Shown here: piece by piece, positions 9,404-18,829 of the stretch | Layout of the letters: each line of letters starts with the position of its first letter | How positions within the stretch are numbered: the first letter of the stretch is position 1 | Assembly (NCBI RefSeq): GCF_030409215.1 | Contig: NZ_JAUFPL010000032.1 | Coordinates: 1 to 61,225, forward strand | From: Halomonas ramblicola | GTDB taxonomy: Bacteria > Pseudomonadota > Gammaproteobacteria > Pseudomonadales > Halomonadaceae | Direction of reading: 5' to 3' | Length of the DNA: 61,225 nt | The notes under the pieces: generated by a model | The model's input: the letters and a program-made list of their open reading frames with translations, nothing else | Database searches by the model: none | What the model was told of the DNA's origin: nothing | Made by a program: the position numbers and the translations under genes

Positions 9404-9859
9404 ATGACGATGAGGCGAGGTTTCCTGAACGGCCTGGCGATGGGCATGCTGCTGCTGGCCGGCCCGCTGGCCGCCCAGCAGTACGAGCAGGTGGGTGCCT
9501 ACCAGATCCATTACAGCGCGGTGAACACCAGCTTCCTGCCCGAGGCGGTGGCCCGCGAACACGGCATCCGGCGCAGTCCGGCCATGGCGCTGCTCAACGT
9601 CAGCGTGCTCGAGGAGCAGGAGGACGGCACCACCCGCGCCGTGCCGGCCACGGTCAACGGCCGCGTCGGCGCCCTGGGCGACGATGACGGCACCCCGCTC
9701 AGCTTCCGCACCCTGCGCAGCGGCGACACCCCCTCCCAGGTCGCGGTGTTCCGCATCGATGACGACGAGGCCATGCGCTTCGACCTGGAGGTACGCCACG
9801 ACCGCAACGCCGACCCGGCACGGGTCAGCTTCATCCAGCGCTTCTATATCGAGCGGTAG
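9404..9859 (+). CDS. DUF4426 family exported protein
   Basis: Small periplasmic protein of unknown function. The 151-aa product starts with a signal peptide (MTMRRGFLNGLAMGMLLLAG, about residues 1-26, cleaved near AAQQ), leaving about 125 mature residues. The motifs YQIHYSAVNTSFLPEAVA and NVSVLE are typical of DUF4426 proteins, which usually sit beside metW. A GAGAGGG ribosome site precedes the ATG at 9404. The frame is open further upstream, but that would overlap metW and push the signal peptide inside. Confidence 0.8.
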   Translation: MTMRRGFLNGLAMGMLLLAGPLAAQQYEQVGAYQIHYSAVNTSFLPEAVAREHGIRRSPAMALLNVSVLEEQEDGTTRAVPATVNGRVGALGDDDGTPLSFRTLRSGDTPSQVAVFRIDDDEAMRFDLEVRHDRNADPARVSFIQRFYIER

Positions 9860-9869
9860 AGGGGGCACC

Positions 9870-10631
9870 TCAGCAGCTGATGAAGCTTCGCTCGAGGTCC
9901 ACCGGCAGCGCCGCTCCCAGGCGAATCGCCACCGGCACCCCGTCGCGGCGGACGACCTCGCAGCGCCGCGCCAGCACCTCGACCCCGCATCCCGCGACCC
10001 GGCGCAGGGTCGCGGCGTAGGCGGGGTCGAGGTGGGCCGCCGGCGCCACGTCGGCGATGCCCTCATGGGCCACGCAGAACAGCAGCACGGCGCGCTGCCC
10101 CCCCGCCGCCAGCGCCGCCAGGGTCTCGAGATGCCTGCGGCCCCGCTCGCTCACCGCGTCGGGGAAGTAGCCGTGGCCGTCGCTCTCCCTGAGGGTCACC
10201 TGCTTGACCTCCACGAAGGCGGTGCCGCGCAGCGGATCGTCGAGCCGGAAGTCGAGGCGCGCGGCCTTCTCGCCGTCCAGCGCCACCCTCGCCTCGCGCT
10301 TGAGCTCGGCGTAGCCGTCGAGCCCGGCCACCCTGCCGGCGCGCAGCGCCTCCTCGACGATGCGGTTGGCCCGCCCGGTATGCACCGAGGCCGCGGCCAC
10401 GCCGCCGTCGGGCCGGGGCAGCTCGATCAGCTCCCAGGTCCAGGCCAGCTTGCGCTTCGGGTCGTCGCTGGGCGCCAGCCACACCCGGCAGCCCGACACG
10501 TTCACCGCGCGCATGGAGCCGGTATTGGGGCAGTGGGCGGTGACTTCGCGGCCGTCGGCGAGGCGCACGTCGGCCAGGAAGCGCTTGTAGCGGCGCAGCA
10601 GCACGCCGGGCACCAGCTCGGGGTAGTCCAT
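9870..10631 (-). CDS. sfsA: sugar fermentation stimulation protein SfsA
   Basis: SfsA family protein; in E. coli overproduction affects maltose use and the protein binds DNA non-specifically, but its role is unclear. Structurally it has an N-terminal OB fold and a nuclease-like C-terminal domain. The 253-aa product shows RRYKRFLADVRLADG, CPNTGSMRAV, the FVEVKQVTL catalytic-type strand and FPDAVSERGRRHLETL, all hallmark blocks. The reading frame is open well upstream (to 10964), but the family starts at this MDYPEL. It lies 11 bp after the aminotransferase gene on the same strand. Confidence 0.92.
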   Translation of the reverse strand: MDYPELVPGVLLRRYKRFLADVRLADGREVTAHCPNTGSMRAVNVSGCRVWLAPSDDPKRKLAWTWELIELPRPDGGVAAASVHTGRANRIVEEALRAGRVAGLDGYAELKREARVALDGEKAARLDFRLDDPLRGTAFVEVKQVTLRESDGHGYFPDAVSERGRRHLETLAALAAGGQRAVLLFCVAHEGIADVAPAAHLDPAYAATLRRVAGCGVEVLARRCEVVRRDGVPVAIRLGAALPVDLERSFISC

Positions 10632-10642
10632 GCCCGCTCCCC

Positions 10643-11803
10643 CTACTGGCGCGCCAGGAAGCGCTCGAGGCGGCTCACCGCCTCCTCGAGCCGGGCGACG
10701 TCGGTGGTGAAGGCGATGCGCACGTGGCGCTCGCCGCCCTGCAGGGCGAAGTCGATGCCCGGGGTGATCGCCACGTTCTCCTCCTCCAGCAGGCGCCGGC
10801 AGAAGGCCTGGCTGTCGGCGCTGTAGCGGGCGATGTCGAGCCACAGGTAGAAGGCCCCCTGGGGCGCCAGCGAGGGCGCCAGGCCCAGTCGCGACAGGCC
10901 CGCCAGCAGGGCGTCGCGACGCCGGCCCAGCTCGCGCCGCCGGACCTCGAGGATCTCCCGGCACCCGGGGGTGAAGGCGGCCAGGGCGGCATGCTGGGCC
11001 GGAGTGGAGGCGGCCAGGAAGACGTTCTGGGCCAGCCGGGTCAGCGGCTCCACCGCCGCCTCCGGTGCCAACAGCCAGCCCAGGCGCCAGCCGGTCATGC
11101 CGAAGTACTTGGAGAAGCTGTTGACCACGAAGGCGTCCGGGGCAACGGAGGCCACCGAGAGCGGCTCCAGATCGTAGCAGAGCCCCTGGTAGATCTCGTC
11201 CACCAGCAGATGACCGCCGCGCACCGCTACGCTCTCCGCGACCGCGGCGAGTTGGGCGCGATCGAGCATATGGCCGGTGGGATTGGATGGCGTGGCCAGC
11301 ATCGCCAGGCGGGTGGCGTCATGCCAGTGGGCCTCGACCAGGCCGGCATCGAGCTGCCAGCCGCTCGCCGGGCCCACCGGCACGGCATCCACCTCGGCCC
11401 CCGCCAGGGCCATGAAGTGGCGATTGCAGGGGTAGTTGGGATCGGCCATCAGGACCCGGTCACCCGGCCCCGCCAACAGCTGGCTGGCCAGCAGCAGGGC
11501 CCCGGAGGCGCCGGGGGTGACCAGGATGCGCCGCGGGTCCACCTCGGCGCCGAAGTGCGCGGCATAGTGGCCGGCGATCGCCTCGCGCAGCGCCGGCAGG
11601 CCGGCCGCCGGCGTATAGCGGGTATGGCCGGCGGCCAGCGCCGCCTGCCCCGCGGCCATCACCGGCTCGGGAGTGGGGAAGTCGGGCTCGCCGACCTCCA
11701 GGTGGATGACGTCATGCCCGGCGGCCTCGCGGGCCTGGGCGGTCTCCAGTAGGCTCATCACCCGGAAGGGGGCGACCCGGTCGATGCGCGCACTCCATGA
11801 CAT
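10643..11803 (-). CDS. PLP-dependent class I/II aminotransferase
   Basis: Fold-type I aminotransferase of the aspartate/alanine aminotransferase group. The 386-aa protein has the EVGEPDFPTPEPV substrate loop, VTPGASGALLLASQLL, DPNYPCNRHF, the STPSNPTGH-type motif (ATPSNPTGH) and the PLP lysine in NSFSKYFGMTGWRLGW. The conserved carboxylate-binding arginine lies near the C terminus (ERHVRIAFTT). The specific amino acid is not determined. The ATG at 11801-11803 follows GAGGAG. It is probably co-transcribed with sfsA, which begins 11 bp later. Confidence 0.9.
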   Translation of the reverse strand: MSWSARIDRVAPFRVMSLLETAQAREAAGHDVIHLEVGEPDFPTPEPVMAAGQAALAAGHTRYTPAAGLPALREAIAGHYAAHFGAEVDPRRILVTPGASGALLLASQLLAGPGDRVLMADPNYPCNRHFMALAGAEVDAVPVGPASGWQLDAGLVEAHWHDATRLAMLATPSNPTGHMLDRAQLAAVAESVAVRGGHLLVDEIYQGLCYDLEPLSVASVAPDAFVVNSFSKYFGMTGWRLGWLLAPEAAVEPLTRLAQNVFLAASTPAQHAALAAFTPGCREILEVRRRELGRRRDALLAGLSRLGLAPSLAPQGAFYLWLDIARYSADSQAFCRRLLEEENVAITPGIDFALQGGERHVRIAFTTDVARLEEAVSRLERFLARQ

Positions 11804-11919
11804 GCTGGGCTCCTCGGCAGAAACGGCAGGTCCGGCGGAGCTTACCGCCACCCGGGGGGTCAAAGCGACACTGTGCAGCGACTTTACCGGCGCCTCCGCG
11901 GGAGGCGGGCAGCGGGAGG

Positions 11920-11948
11920 TTGCAATGTGTCGGTTTTTCCGCTAAACA
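11920..11948 (+). promoter_or_regulatory. candidate dksA promoter
   Basis: TTGCAA (11920-11925), a 17-bp spacer and TAAACA (11943-11948) fit a sigma-70 promoter 76 bp upstream of the dksA start. The -10 is imperfect. It sits in the 221-bp gap between the divergent aminotransferase gene and dksA. Confidence 0.4.
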
Positions 11949-12024
11949 AGCATCCCTTTGGCGTGAGATACCTTGCATCGCGGCGGGTATTGATCAGTAG
12001 TCACTCAAGTAACGAGGCAGTCCC

Positions 12025-12462
12025 ATGCCAGTAGCCGACAAGAAAGTGGAAGCGCCCAAGAAATTCACCCCCTACGAGCCGGCGGCGGGTGAAGAGTACA
12101 TGAACGAGCAGCAGCTGGAGCACTTCCGCCAGATCCTGCTGGGTTGGAAGCAGGAGCTCATGGAAGAGGTGGACCGCACCGTGCGTCACCTGCAGGAGGA
12201 GGCGAACAACTACGCCGACCCCGCCGACCGCGCCACCCAGGAGGAAGGCTTCAGTCTGGAGCTGCGCACGCGCGACCGCGAGCGCAAGCTGCTCAGGAAG
12301 ATCAACGAGACCCTCGAGAAGATCGACGAGGACGACTACGGCTTCTGCGAGGCCTGCGGCGTCGAGATCGGCATCCGCCGCCTCGAGGCGCGTCCCACGG
12401 CCACCCTGTGCGTCGACTGCAAGACGCTGGCCGAGCTCAAGGAAAAGCAGCTGGGCGGTTGA
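12025..12462 (+). CDS. dksA: RNA polymerase-binding factor DksA
   Basis: Secondary-channel regulator of RNA polymerase that, with ppGpp, represses rRNA promoters and activates amino-acid operons. The 145-aa protein has the long coiled coil (about 35-110) with the acidic tip sequence NYADPADRATQEE, and a complete four-cysteine zinc finger (C108, C111, C129, C132). An intact finger makes this a canonical DksA rather than a Cys-poor paralogue. CGAGG precedes the ATG by a good distance. It is followed by a terminator hairpin and then gluQ, the same dksA-gluQ order as in E. coli and Pseudomonas. Confidence 0.96.
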   Translation: MPVADKKVEAPKKFTPYEPAAGEEYMNEQQLEHFRQILLGWKQELMEEVDRTVRHLQEEANNYADPADRATQEEGFSLELRTRDRERKLLRKINETLEKIDEDDYGFCEACGVEIGIRRLEARPTATLCVDCKTLAELKEKQLGG

Positions 12463-12495
12463 TCGGCATGCCGACCCGCCAGGCGAAGCATCGCG

Positions 12496-12517
12496 ACGGG
12501 CACCCCGGGGTGCCCGT
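12496..12517 (+). terminator. hairpin between dksA and gluQ
   Basis: A perfect 22-nt palindrome (ACGGGCACCCC / GGGGTGCCCGT) is followed by TTTG. It lies 34 bp after the dksA stop. The short U-tract suggests partial termination, leaving some read-through to gluQ. Confidence 0.6.
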
Positions 12518-12553
12518 TTGCATGTCTGACGCCCCGCCCGGCAGGAGGTGCCC

Positions 12554-13441
12554 ATGAATCGCTACCGCGGCCGCTTCGCCCCGACCCCCTCGGGCCCGCT
12601 GCACTTCGGCTCGCTGGTGGCCGCGCTGGCCAGCTACCTGGATGCCCGCCAGGCGGACGGTGACTGGCTGCTGCGCATCGAGGACATCGACCCGCCGCGC
12701 TGCCCGCCCGGCGCCGCCGATACGATCCTGCGCCAGCTCGAGGCCTTCGGCCTGCACTGGGACGGTCCGGTGCACTGGCAGCACGCGCGCGATGACGCCT
12801 ATCGAACCGCCCTGGACAGCCTTGCGGCCCGGGGCCTGGCCTACCCCTGCAGCTGCTCGCGCAAGCAGTGGCGCGGCTACCCCACCTACCCCGGCTGGTG
12901 CCGGGATGGGGTGCGTGCGTCCGGCAAACCGGTGGCCTGGCGGCTGCGCAGCGACCTGGGGCTGCGCCCGGTGACCTGGCAGGACCGGCTGTTCGGCACG
13001 CAGCGCTTCGACCCCGCCGAGCTCGGTGACGTGGTGCTCGAGCGCAAGGACGGCCTCTGGGCCTACCAGCTCGCCGTGGTGGTGGACGACGCCGATCAGG
13101 GCATCAGCGAGGTGGTGCGTGGCCACGACCTGCTCGACAACACCCCCTGGCAGCGCCAGCTGCAGCACGCCCTGGGCCATCCCGAGCCGCGCTACCTGCA
13201 CCTGCCGCTGATCATGGACGGGGGTGGCCAGAAGCTCTCCAAGCAGAACCTGGCGCCGCCCCTGCCCACCGAGGACGCCGCGGTGCGCCCCCTGCTGCAC
13301 GCCGCCCTGGCGGCCCTGGACCAGGCCCCGCCCGAGGCGCTTTCCACCGCTCCGGTGGGCGAGCAGCTGGCCTGGGCCATCGACGCCTGGTCGCCGGCCC
13401 GCATCCGCCCCGTCGCCGAGCGGCCCCGGGCGACCGATTGA
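12554..13441 (+). CDS. gluQ: glutamyl-Q tRNA(Asp) synthetase
   Basis: Truncated glutamyl-tRNA synthetase paralogue that attaches glutamate to the queuosine base at position 34 of tRNA-Asp. At 295 aa it has the GluRS catalytic core ([15 protein letters not shown], with HFGS as the HIGH motif), the zinc-site cysteines in [10 protein letters not shown] and GWCRDG, and the KMSKS variant KLSKQN. It lacks the anticodon-binding domain, which defines GluQ. A strong AGGAGG site precedes the ATG at 12554. It is downstream of dksA, as in many gammaproteobacteria. Confidence 0.95.
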   Translation: MNRYRGRFAPTPSGPLHFGSLVAALASYLDARQADGDWLLRIEDIDPPRCPPGAADTILRQLEAFGLHWDGPVHWQHARDDAYRTALDSLAARGLAYPCSCSRKQWRGYPTYPGWCRDGVRASGKPVAWRLRSDLGLRPVTWQDRLFGTQRFDPAELGDVVLERKDGLWAYQLAVVVDDADQGISEVVRGHDLLDNTPWQRQLQHALGHPEPRYLHLPLIMDGGGQKLSKQNLAPPLPTEDAAVRPLLHAALAALDQAPPEALSTAPVGEQLAWAIDAWSPARIRPVAERPRATD

Positions 13442-13455
13442 GAGACGGAGGCCCC

Positions 13456-13632
13456 ATGTACGTCTATCGCCTGATGCTGTTCCTGGTACTCGGTGGCTAC
13501 CTGCTCTCGCCGCTGATGATGACCGGCTGGGCCAGCCCCGGGGTCGCCTGGTATCGTCCCTTCGTCATCTGGGGCGTGCTGATCGCCCTCACCCTGTGGC
13601 TGGAGCAGAAGAGGAAGCTCGATGAACGCTAG
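13456..13632 (+). CDS. CbrX-like small membrane protein
   Basis: A 58-aa protein with two hydrophobic helices (about residues 5-22 and 33-50) and a basic tail (EQKRKLDER). It ends 11 bp inside cbrA, so the two are likely translationally coupled. Position, size and overlap match the small cbrX gene described upstream of cbrA in Pseudomonas putida, where translation of cbrX affects CbrA output (recalled from the literature). Sequence-level homology is not tested here. The ATG at 13456 has a GGAG site at 13447-13450. It could equally be an unrelated small membrane protein. Confidence 0.7.
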   Translation: MYVYRLMLFLVLGGYLLSPLMMTGWASPGVAWYRPFVIWGVLIALTLWLEQKRKLDER

Positions 13633-16557
13633 CCTGGCCGGGATGCTGGCGCTGGGCACCGGCTTCCTGCTGGCGCTCTTCCTCTGTGCCCTGGCCGTGG
13701 AGCGCGGCCTCATCCCCACCCGCCTGACCCGCCACCCGGCGGTCTACACCCTGGCGCTGGGGGTCTACGCCAGTGCCTGGGCGATCTACGGCAGCCTGGA
13801 GCTTGCCTCCACCTCGGGCTACGGCTACCTGGCCTACTACCTGGGCGTGGCCGGCGCCTTCCTGCTGGCGCCGGTGCTGCTGGTGCCCATCCAGCGCATG
13901 ACCCGCACCTACCAGCTGGCCTCCCTGGCCGACCTCTTCGCCTTCCGCTACCGTTCACGCTGGGTCGGCAGCCTGGTCACCCTGGTCAGCCTGCTGGCGG
14001 TGTTGCCGCTGCTGGCCCTGCAGGTACAGACCATGGGCGACGCCATCTACCTGATGACCGGCGCCGCCTCGCCGGCGCCGCTGGCGCTGGCCTTCTGTGC
14101 CCTGATCGCGCTGTTCGCCATGCTCTTCGTGGGCCGCCGCCGGCGCATCGACGGCCAGCACGACAGCCTGCTGGCGGCCATCGCCCTCTCCTCGCTGGTC
14201 AAGCTGCTGGCCATGCTCGGGCTCGGGGCCTTCGCGCTGTTCGGCGTCTTCGACGGCCCCGCCGACCTCCAGGCCTGGCTCGACGGCCCCGGCCAGGCCT
14301 TCCAGGCCGGGGTGGTGCAGACCGACCCGGCCCACTGGCGCTCGCTGCTGCTGCTGTTCTTCGCCGCGGCCCTGCTGATGCCGCACATCTTCCATATCGT
14401 CTTCACCGAGACCCGCTCGCGGCATACCCTGCTGCAAGCCAGCTGGTCGCTGCCGCTGTTCCTGCTGCTGATGGCCCTGCCGGTGCCGCTGATCCTGTGG
14501 GCCGGGCAGCGCCTGGGCAGCCAGGAGACGCTGAGCGCCGCCTATCTGGCCTTCGGCCTGTCGGAGTCGGGATGGACCCAGGCGCTGGCCTTCCTGGCGG
14601 GCCTCGCCGCCACCAGCGCCACCACGGTGATGATCGCGCTGGCGCTGTCGGGCATGGTGCTCAACCACGTGCTGCTGGTGGCCCATCCCCCCGAGGCCCA
14701 GCACGACCTCTATCGCTGGCTGCAGTGGCTGCGCCGCGCCCTGGTCGCCGCCGTGGTGCTCGGCGGCTGGCTCTTCTATCGCATCGTCGGCGTGCACCAT
14801 GACCTGACCAGCCTGGGCCTGACCGCCTTCGTGGGCATGGCCCAGTGCCTGCCCGGCCTGCTGGCGCTGCTCTACTGGCCGGGGGCCAACCGCAAGGGCA
14901 TGGTCTCGGGACTGGTCGCCGGCATCTTGGTGTGGCTACTGGGCCTGTGGGGGCCGCTACTCACCGGCCTGCCCTCGCTGGTGGTGATCCCGCCGGGCCT
15001 CGAGGTGCTCTCCGGCGAGCCGGTGTGGTACATCGTCACCCTGGTGTCGCTGGCCACCAACGCCCTGGTGTTCATCGTCGTCTCCCTGGCCACGCCCACC
15101 TCCGAGGGCGAGCGTGCCGCCGCCGAGGCCTGCTCGGTGGACGCCGTGATCCGCCCCAAGCGCCTGCCCCTGGAGGCCGCCAACGGCGAGGAGTTCAAGG
15201 CCCACCTGGCCCGCGCCCTGGGCGCGGCGGTGGCCGCCCGCGAGGTGGACCGCGCCCTGGACGACCTGGGCCTGTCGCCGCTCGACGGCCGCCCCTATGC
15301 CCTGCGCCGGCTGCGCGACCGCCTGCAGGCCAATCTCTCGGGGCTGATGGGCCCCTCGGTGGCCCAGGACATCGTCGACCGCTACCTGCCCTACCGCCAC
15401 GACGGTCCCGGCGCCACCGAGGACATCCACTTCGTGGAGAGCCGGCTGGAGGCCTACCGCTCGCGACTCACCGGCCTGGCGCGCGAGCTCGACGGCCTGC
15501 GTCGCTACCACCGCCGCACCCTGACACGGCTGCCGGTGGGCCTGTGCGCCTTCGGCGAGGACGGCGAGCTGCTGATGTGGAACGACGCCCTGGCCGAGCT
15601 CTCCGGCATCGACGGCGACAGCGTGGTCGGCGCCCGACGCGACAGCCTGCCCGCCCCCTGGGGGGAACTGCTCGGGCGCATCCTCGCCGAGCCCGGCCGC
15701 CACCTCTACAAGCAGCCGGTGCCGCTGGCCGATGGCACCCGTTTCCTGAGCCTGCACAAGGCCGAACTGGAGGGGGACGACAGCGAGCCCGGCGGCATGG
15801 TGATCCTGGTGGAGGATCACAGCGAGATGAAGTGGCTCGAGGACGAGCTGGTGCATGCCGCCCGCCTGGCCTCCATCGGCCAGCTGGCCGCCGGCGTGGC
15901 CCACGAGATCGGCAACCCCATCACCGGCATCTCCTCGCTGGCCCAGAACCTGCGCTACGACACCGACGACCCGGAGGTGCTGGCCACCGCCGAGCAGATC
16001 CAGCAGCTCACCGACCGGGTCTCGCGGATCGTCTCCTCGCTGGTGGGCTTCGCCCACGGCGGCCGCCACCTGGCCGGCCGCGACCTCGCCCCGGTGAGCG
16101 TCGCCGAGGTGGTGGACGAGGCCATCCACTTGATCCACCTCGCCCGCTCGGGGGACGATGTGCGTTTCGACAACCGTTGCCCCGCAGCGGAGAGCGTCGA
16201 GGGAGATGCCCAGCGCCTGCTCCAGGTGATGGTCAACCTGCTGGGCAATGCCCGCGACGCCAGCGGCCCCGGCGACCGGGTAATCATCGAGGCGACCCCC
16301 GAGGGAGAAGGGCTGCGACTCACCGTCACCGACGAGGGCCAGGGTATCGACGAGAGCGTGCGCGACCACCTCTTCGAGCCCTTCACCACCACCAAGCCGC
16401 CCGGTGAGGGCACCGGGCTGGGCCTGCCGCTGGTCTACAGCATCGTCGCCGAGCACCATGGCCAGATCGACCTCGTCTCGCCGCCGCCCGACCGCGAACG
16501 GGGCACCCGGATCAGCCTCTGGCTGCCCCGCCACCAGAAGGAGGGTGAAGCACCCCG

Positions 16558-16561
<4 letters not shown>
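13622..16561 (+). CDS. cbrA: sensor histidine kinase CbrA
   Basis: Membrane sensor kinase that responds to carbon/nitrogen status and activates CbrB. The 979-aa protein is a transporter-kinase fusion. About residues 1-500 form a sodium/solute-symporter-like (SLC5/SSS) region with about a dozen membrane helices. A linker and PAS domain (about 620-730) follow, then the HisKA helix with phospho-acceptor H761 in VAHEIGNP, and the HATPase domain ([24 protein letters not shown]). In pseudomonads CbrA takes up or senses histidine and drives catabolic genes. The start overlaps the preceding small gene, and the stop overlaps cbrB (ATGA), so all three form one operon. Confidence 0.93.
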
Positions 16562-17949
<1,388 letters not shown>

Positions 17950-18046
17950 CGCCGCCCCGGCCTGTCCATGCGACCATGGTGCAAGAGGCTCCGGCGGCCT
18001 CCCCGGCACCGCCGCGTTCCCCTTTCCGCCCTCACCCCGCACCATT

Positions 18047-18097
18047 TGTTACCGTCCCACACAGCCCGGGCCCCACGACGGTGCCAATGCGGTAACA
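18047..18097. promoter_or_regulatory. candidate CbrB enhancer site upstream of crcZ
   Basis: Inverted half-sites TGTTACCG (18047-18054) and CGGTAACA (18090-18097) lie 75-126 bp upstream of the sigma-54 -24 element. An enhancer-binding protein is expected to bind there. They resemble the TGTTAC/GTAACA elements recalled for CbrB in pseudomonads. Binding by CbrB is inference. Confidence 0.55.
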
Positions 18098-18171
18098 CTT
18101 CACCGACCCGGCAGCGACCCGCCTCCTTGCCATTTTTTTAACTCACTGAAAAAAAAGGAACAAAATTGTAA

Positions 18172-18186
18172 TGGCACGCCGCCTGC
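18172..18186 (+). promoter_or_regulatory. sigma-54 promoter of crcZ
   Basis: TGGCACG (18172-18178), 4 nt, then CTGC (18183-18186). This matches the sigma-54 consensus TGGCACG-N4-TTGC with a single substitution. GG at 18173-18174 and GC at 18185-18186 have the required spacing. Transcription should begin about 18197. Confidence 0.8.
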
Positions 18187-18196
18187 TATCTATACG

Positions 18197-18697
18197 GGCA
18201 AGAAGAACAAGTTCCGGCGTCACCGGCTGCCGACAACAACAACACCGCAGCCAGACGTGACGAGGGCCCGCCCCGCAACAACAACAAGAGCCGCGGGCCC
18301 ATGATGCAGCGCCACGAGCACCGAACAACAACAGCAGGACTCGGGCGCCTGGCCCCTCGGCCAAGCACAACAACAAGAGACACGAGGTACCGGAAACTCA
18401 GGACGCGACGCGCCCGCCACGACCGCCAACAAGAACAAGGGTCGTCGAGGCGCACCCCCGGAAACAACAGCAACACGCCGGGGGGAGGCAGATCAGCTGC
18501 CGTCGTGGTTGGATTATTGTTTTGAATACGAGGCGGTCGCCACCGGGAGCGCCAACAAGGACAACAACACTGCTTGCCTGTGATTCTCCTTGGTGACTGT
18601 GGTGCGTATTCAAGGCGATGTGCCATCACGAAGAAGAAACAGCAGCATGGATGCTGCGTCGCTGCTTGAGGGGGAGGCCGACAGGCCTCCCCTTTCT
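18197..18697 (+). ncRNA. crcZ: CrcZ-like Hfq/Crc-sequestering RNA
   Basis: About 500 nt of non-coding RNA between cbrB and pcnB, the exact locus of crcZ in Pseudomonas. It carries nine A-rich AAC/AAG motifs starting near 18200, 18233, 18277, 18324, 18367, 18428, 18462, 18554 and 18631, of the kind bound by the distal face of Hfq with Crc. Several sit in hairpin loops: 18225-18252, 18264-18300 (8-bp stem), 18309-18348, 18419-18445 and 18455-18484 (7-bp stem). It is driven by a sigma-54 promoter and ends at a strong terminator (18671-18697). In pseudomonads such RNAs titrate Hfq/Crc to relieve carbon catabolite repression. No convincing reading frame lies inside. Function here is inferred from locus and architecture. 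Confidence 0.8.
18671..18697 (+). terminator. rho-independent terminator of crcZ
   Basis: A 9-bp perfect GC stem, GGGGAGGCC (18671-18679) and GGCCTCCCC (18684-18692), with loop GACA and a TTTCT tail. Confidence 0.85.
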
Positions 18698-18829
18698 ACG
18701 TTCCTGGCCGGCGTCCGCTCGCCACTCCTTCCCTCCCGGGCCTGGCACGGGCTATGCAAGGTCACGGGGGTCGGCTACACTCAGGCCTTTTCGCACTCAT
18801 ATCTTCGCCCTGCGAGTCGATATCGCCGC

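Noticed and set aside
18200..18642. Regularly recurring AAC repeats, considered as a CRISPR array or microsatellite.
   Set aside because: Repeat units are only about 9-13 nt, spacing is irregular and no cas genes are near. The hairpin placement and promoter fit a regulatory RNA.
18590..18829. Upstream extension of the pcnB frame by 80 codons.
   Set aside because: It covers the 3' end and terminator of the crcZ-like RNA and has no PcnB-like residues. The start at 18830 fits the family.
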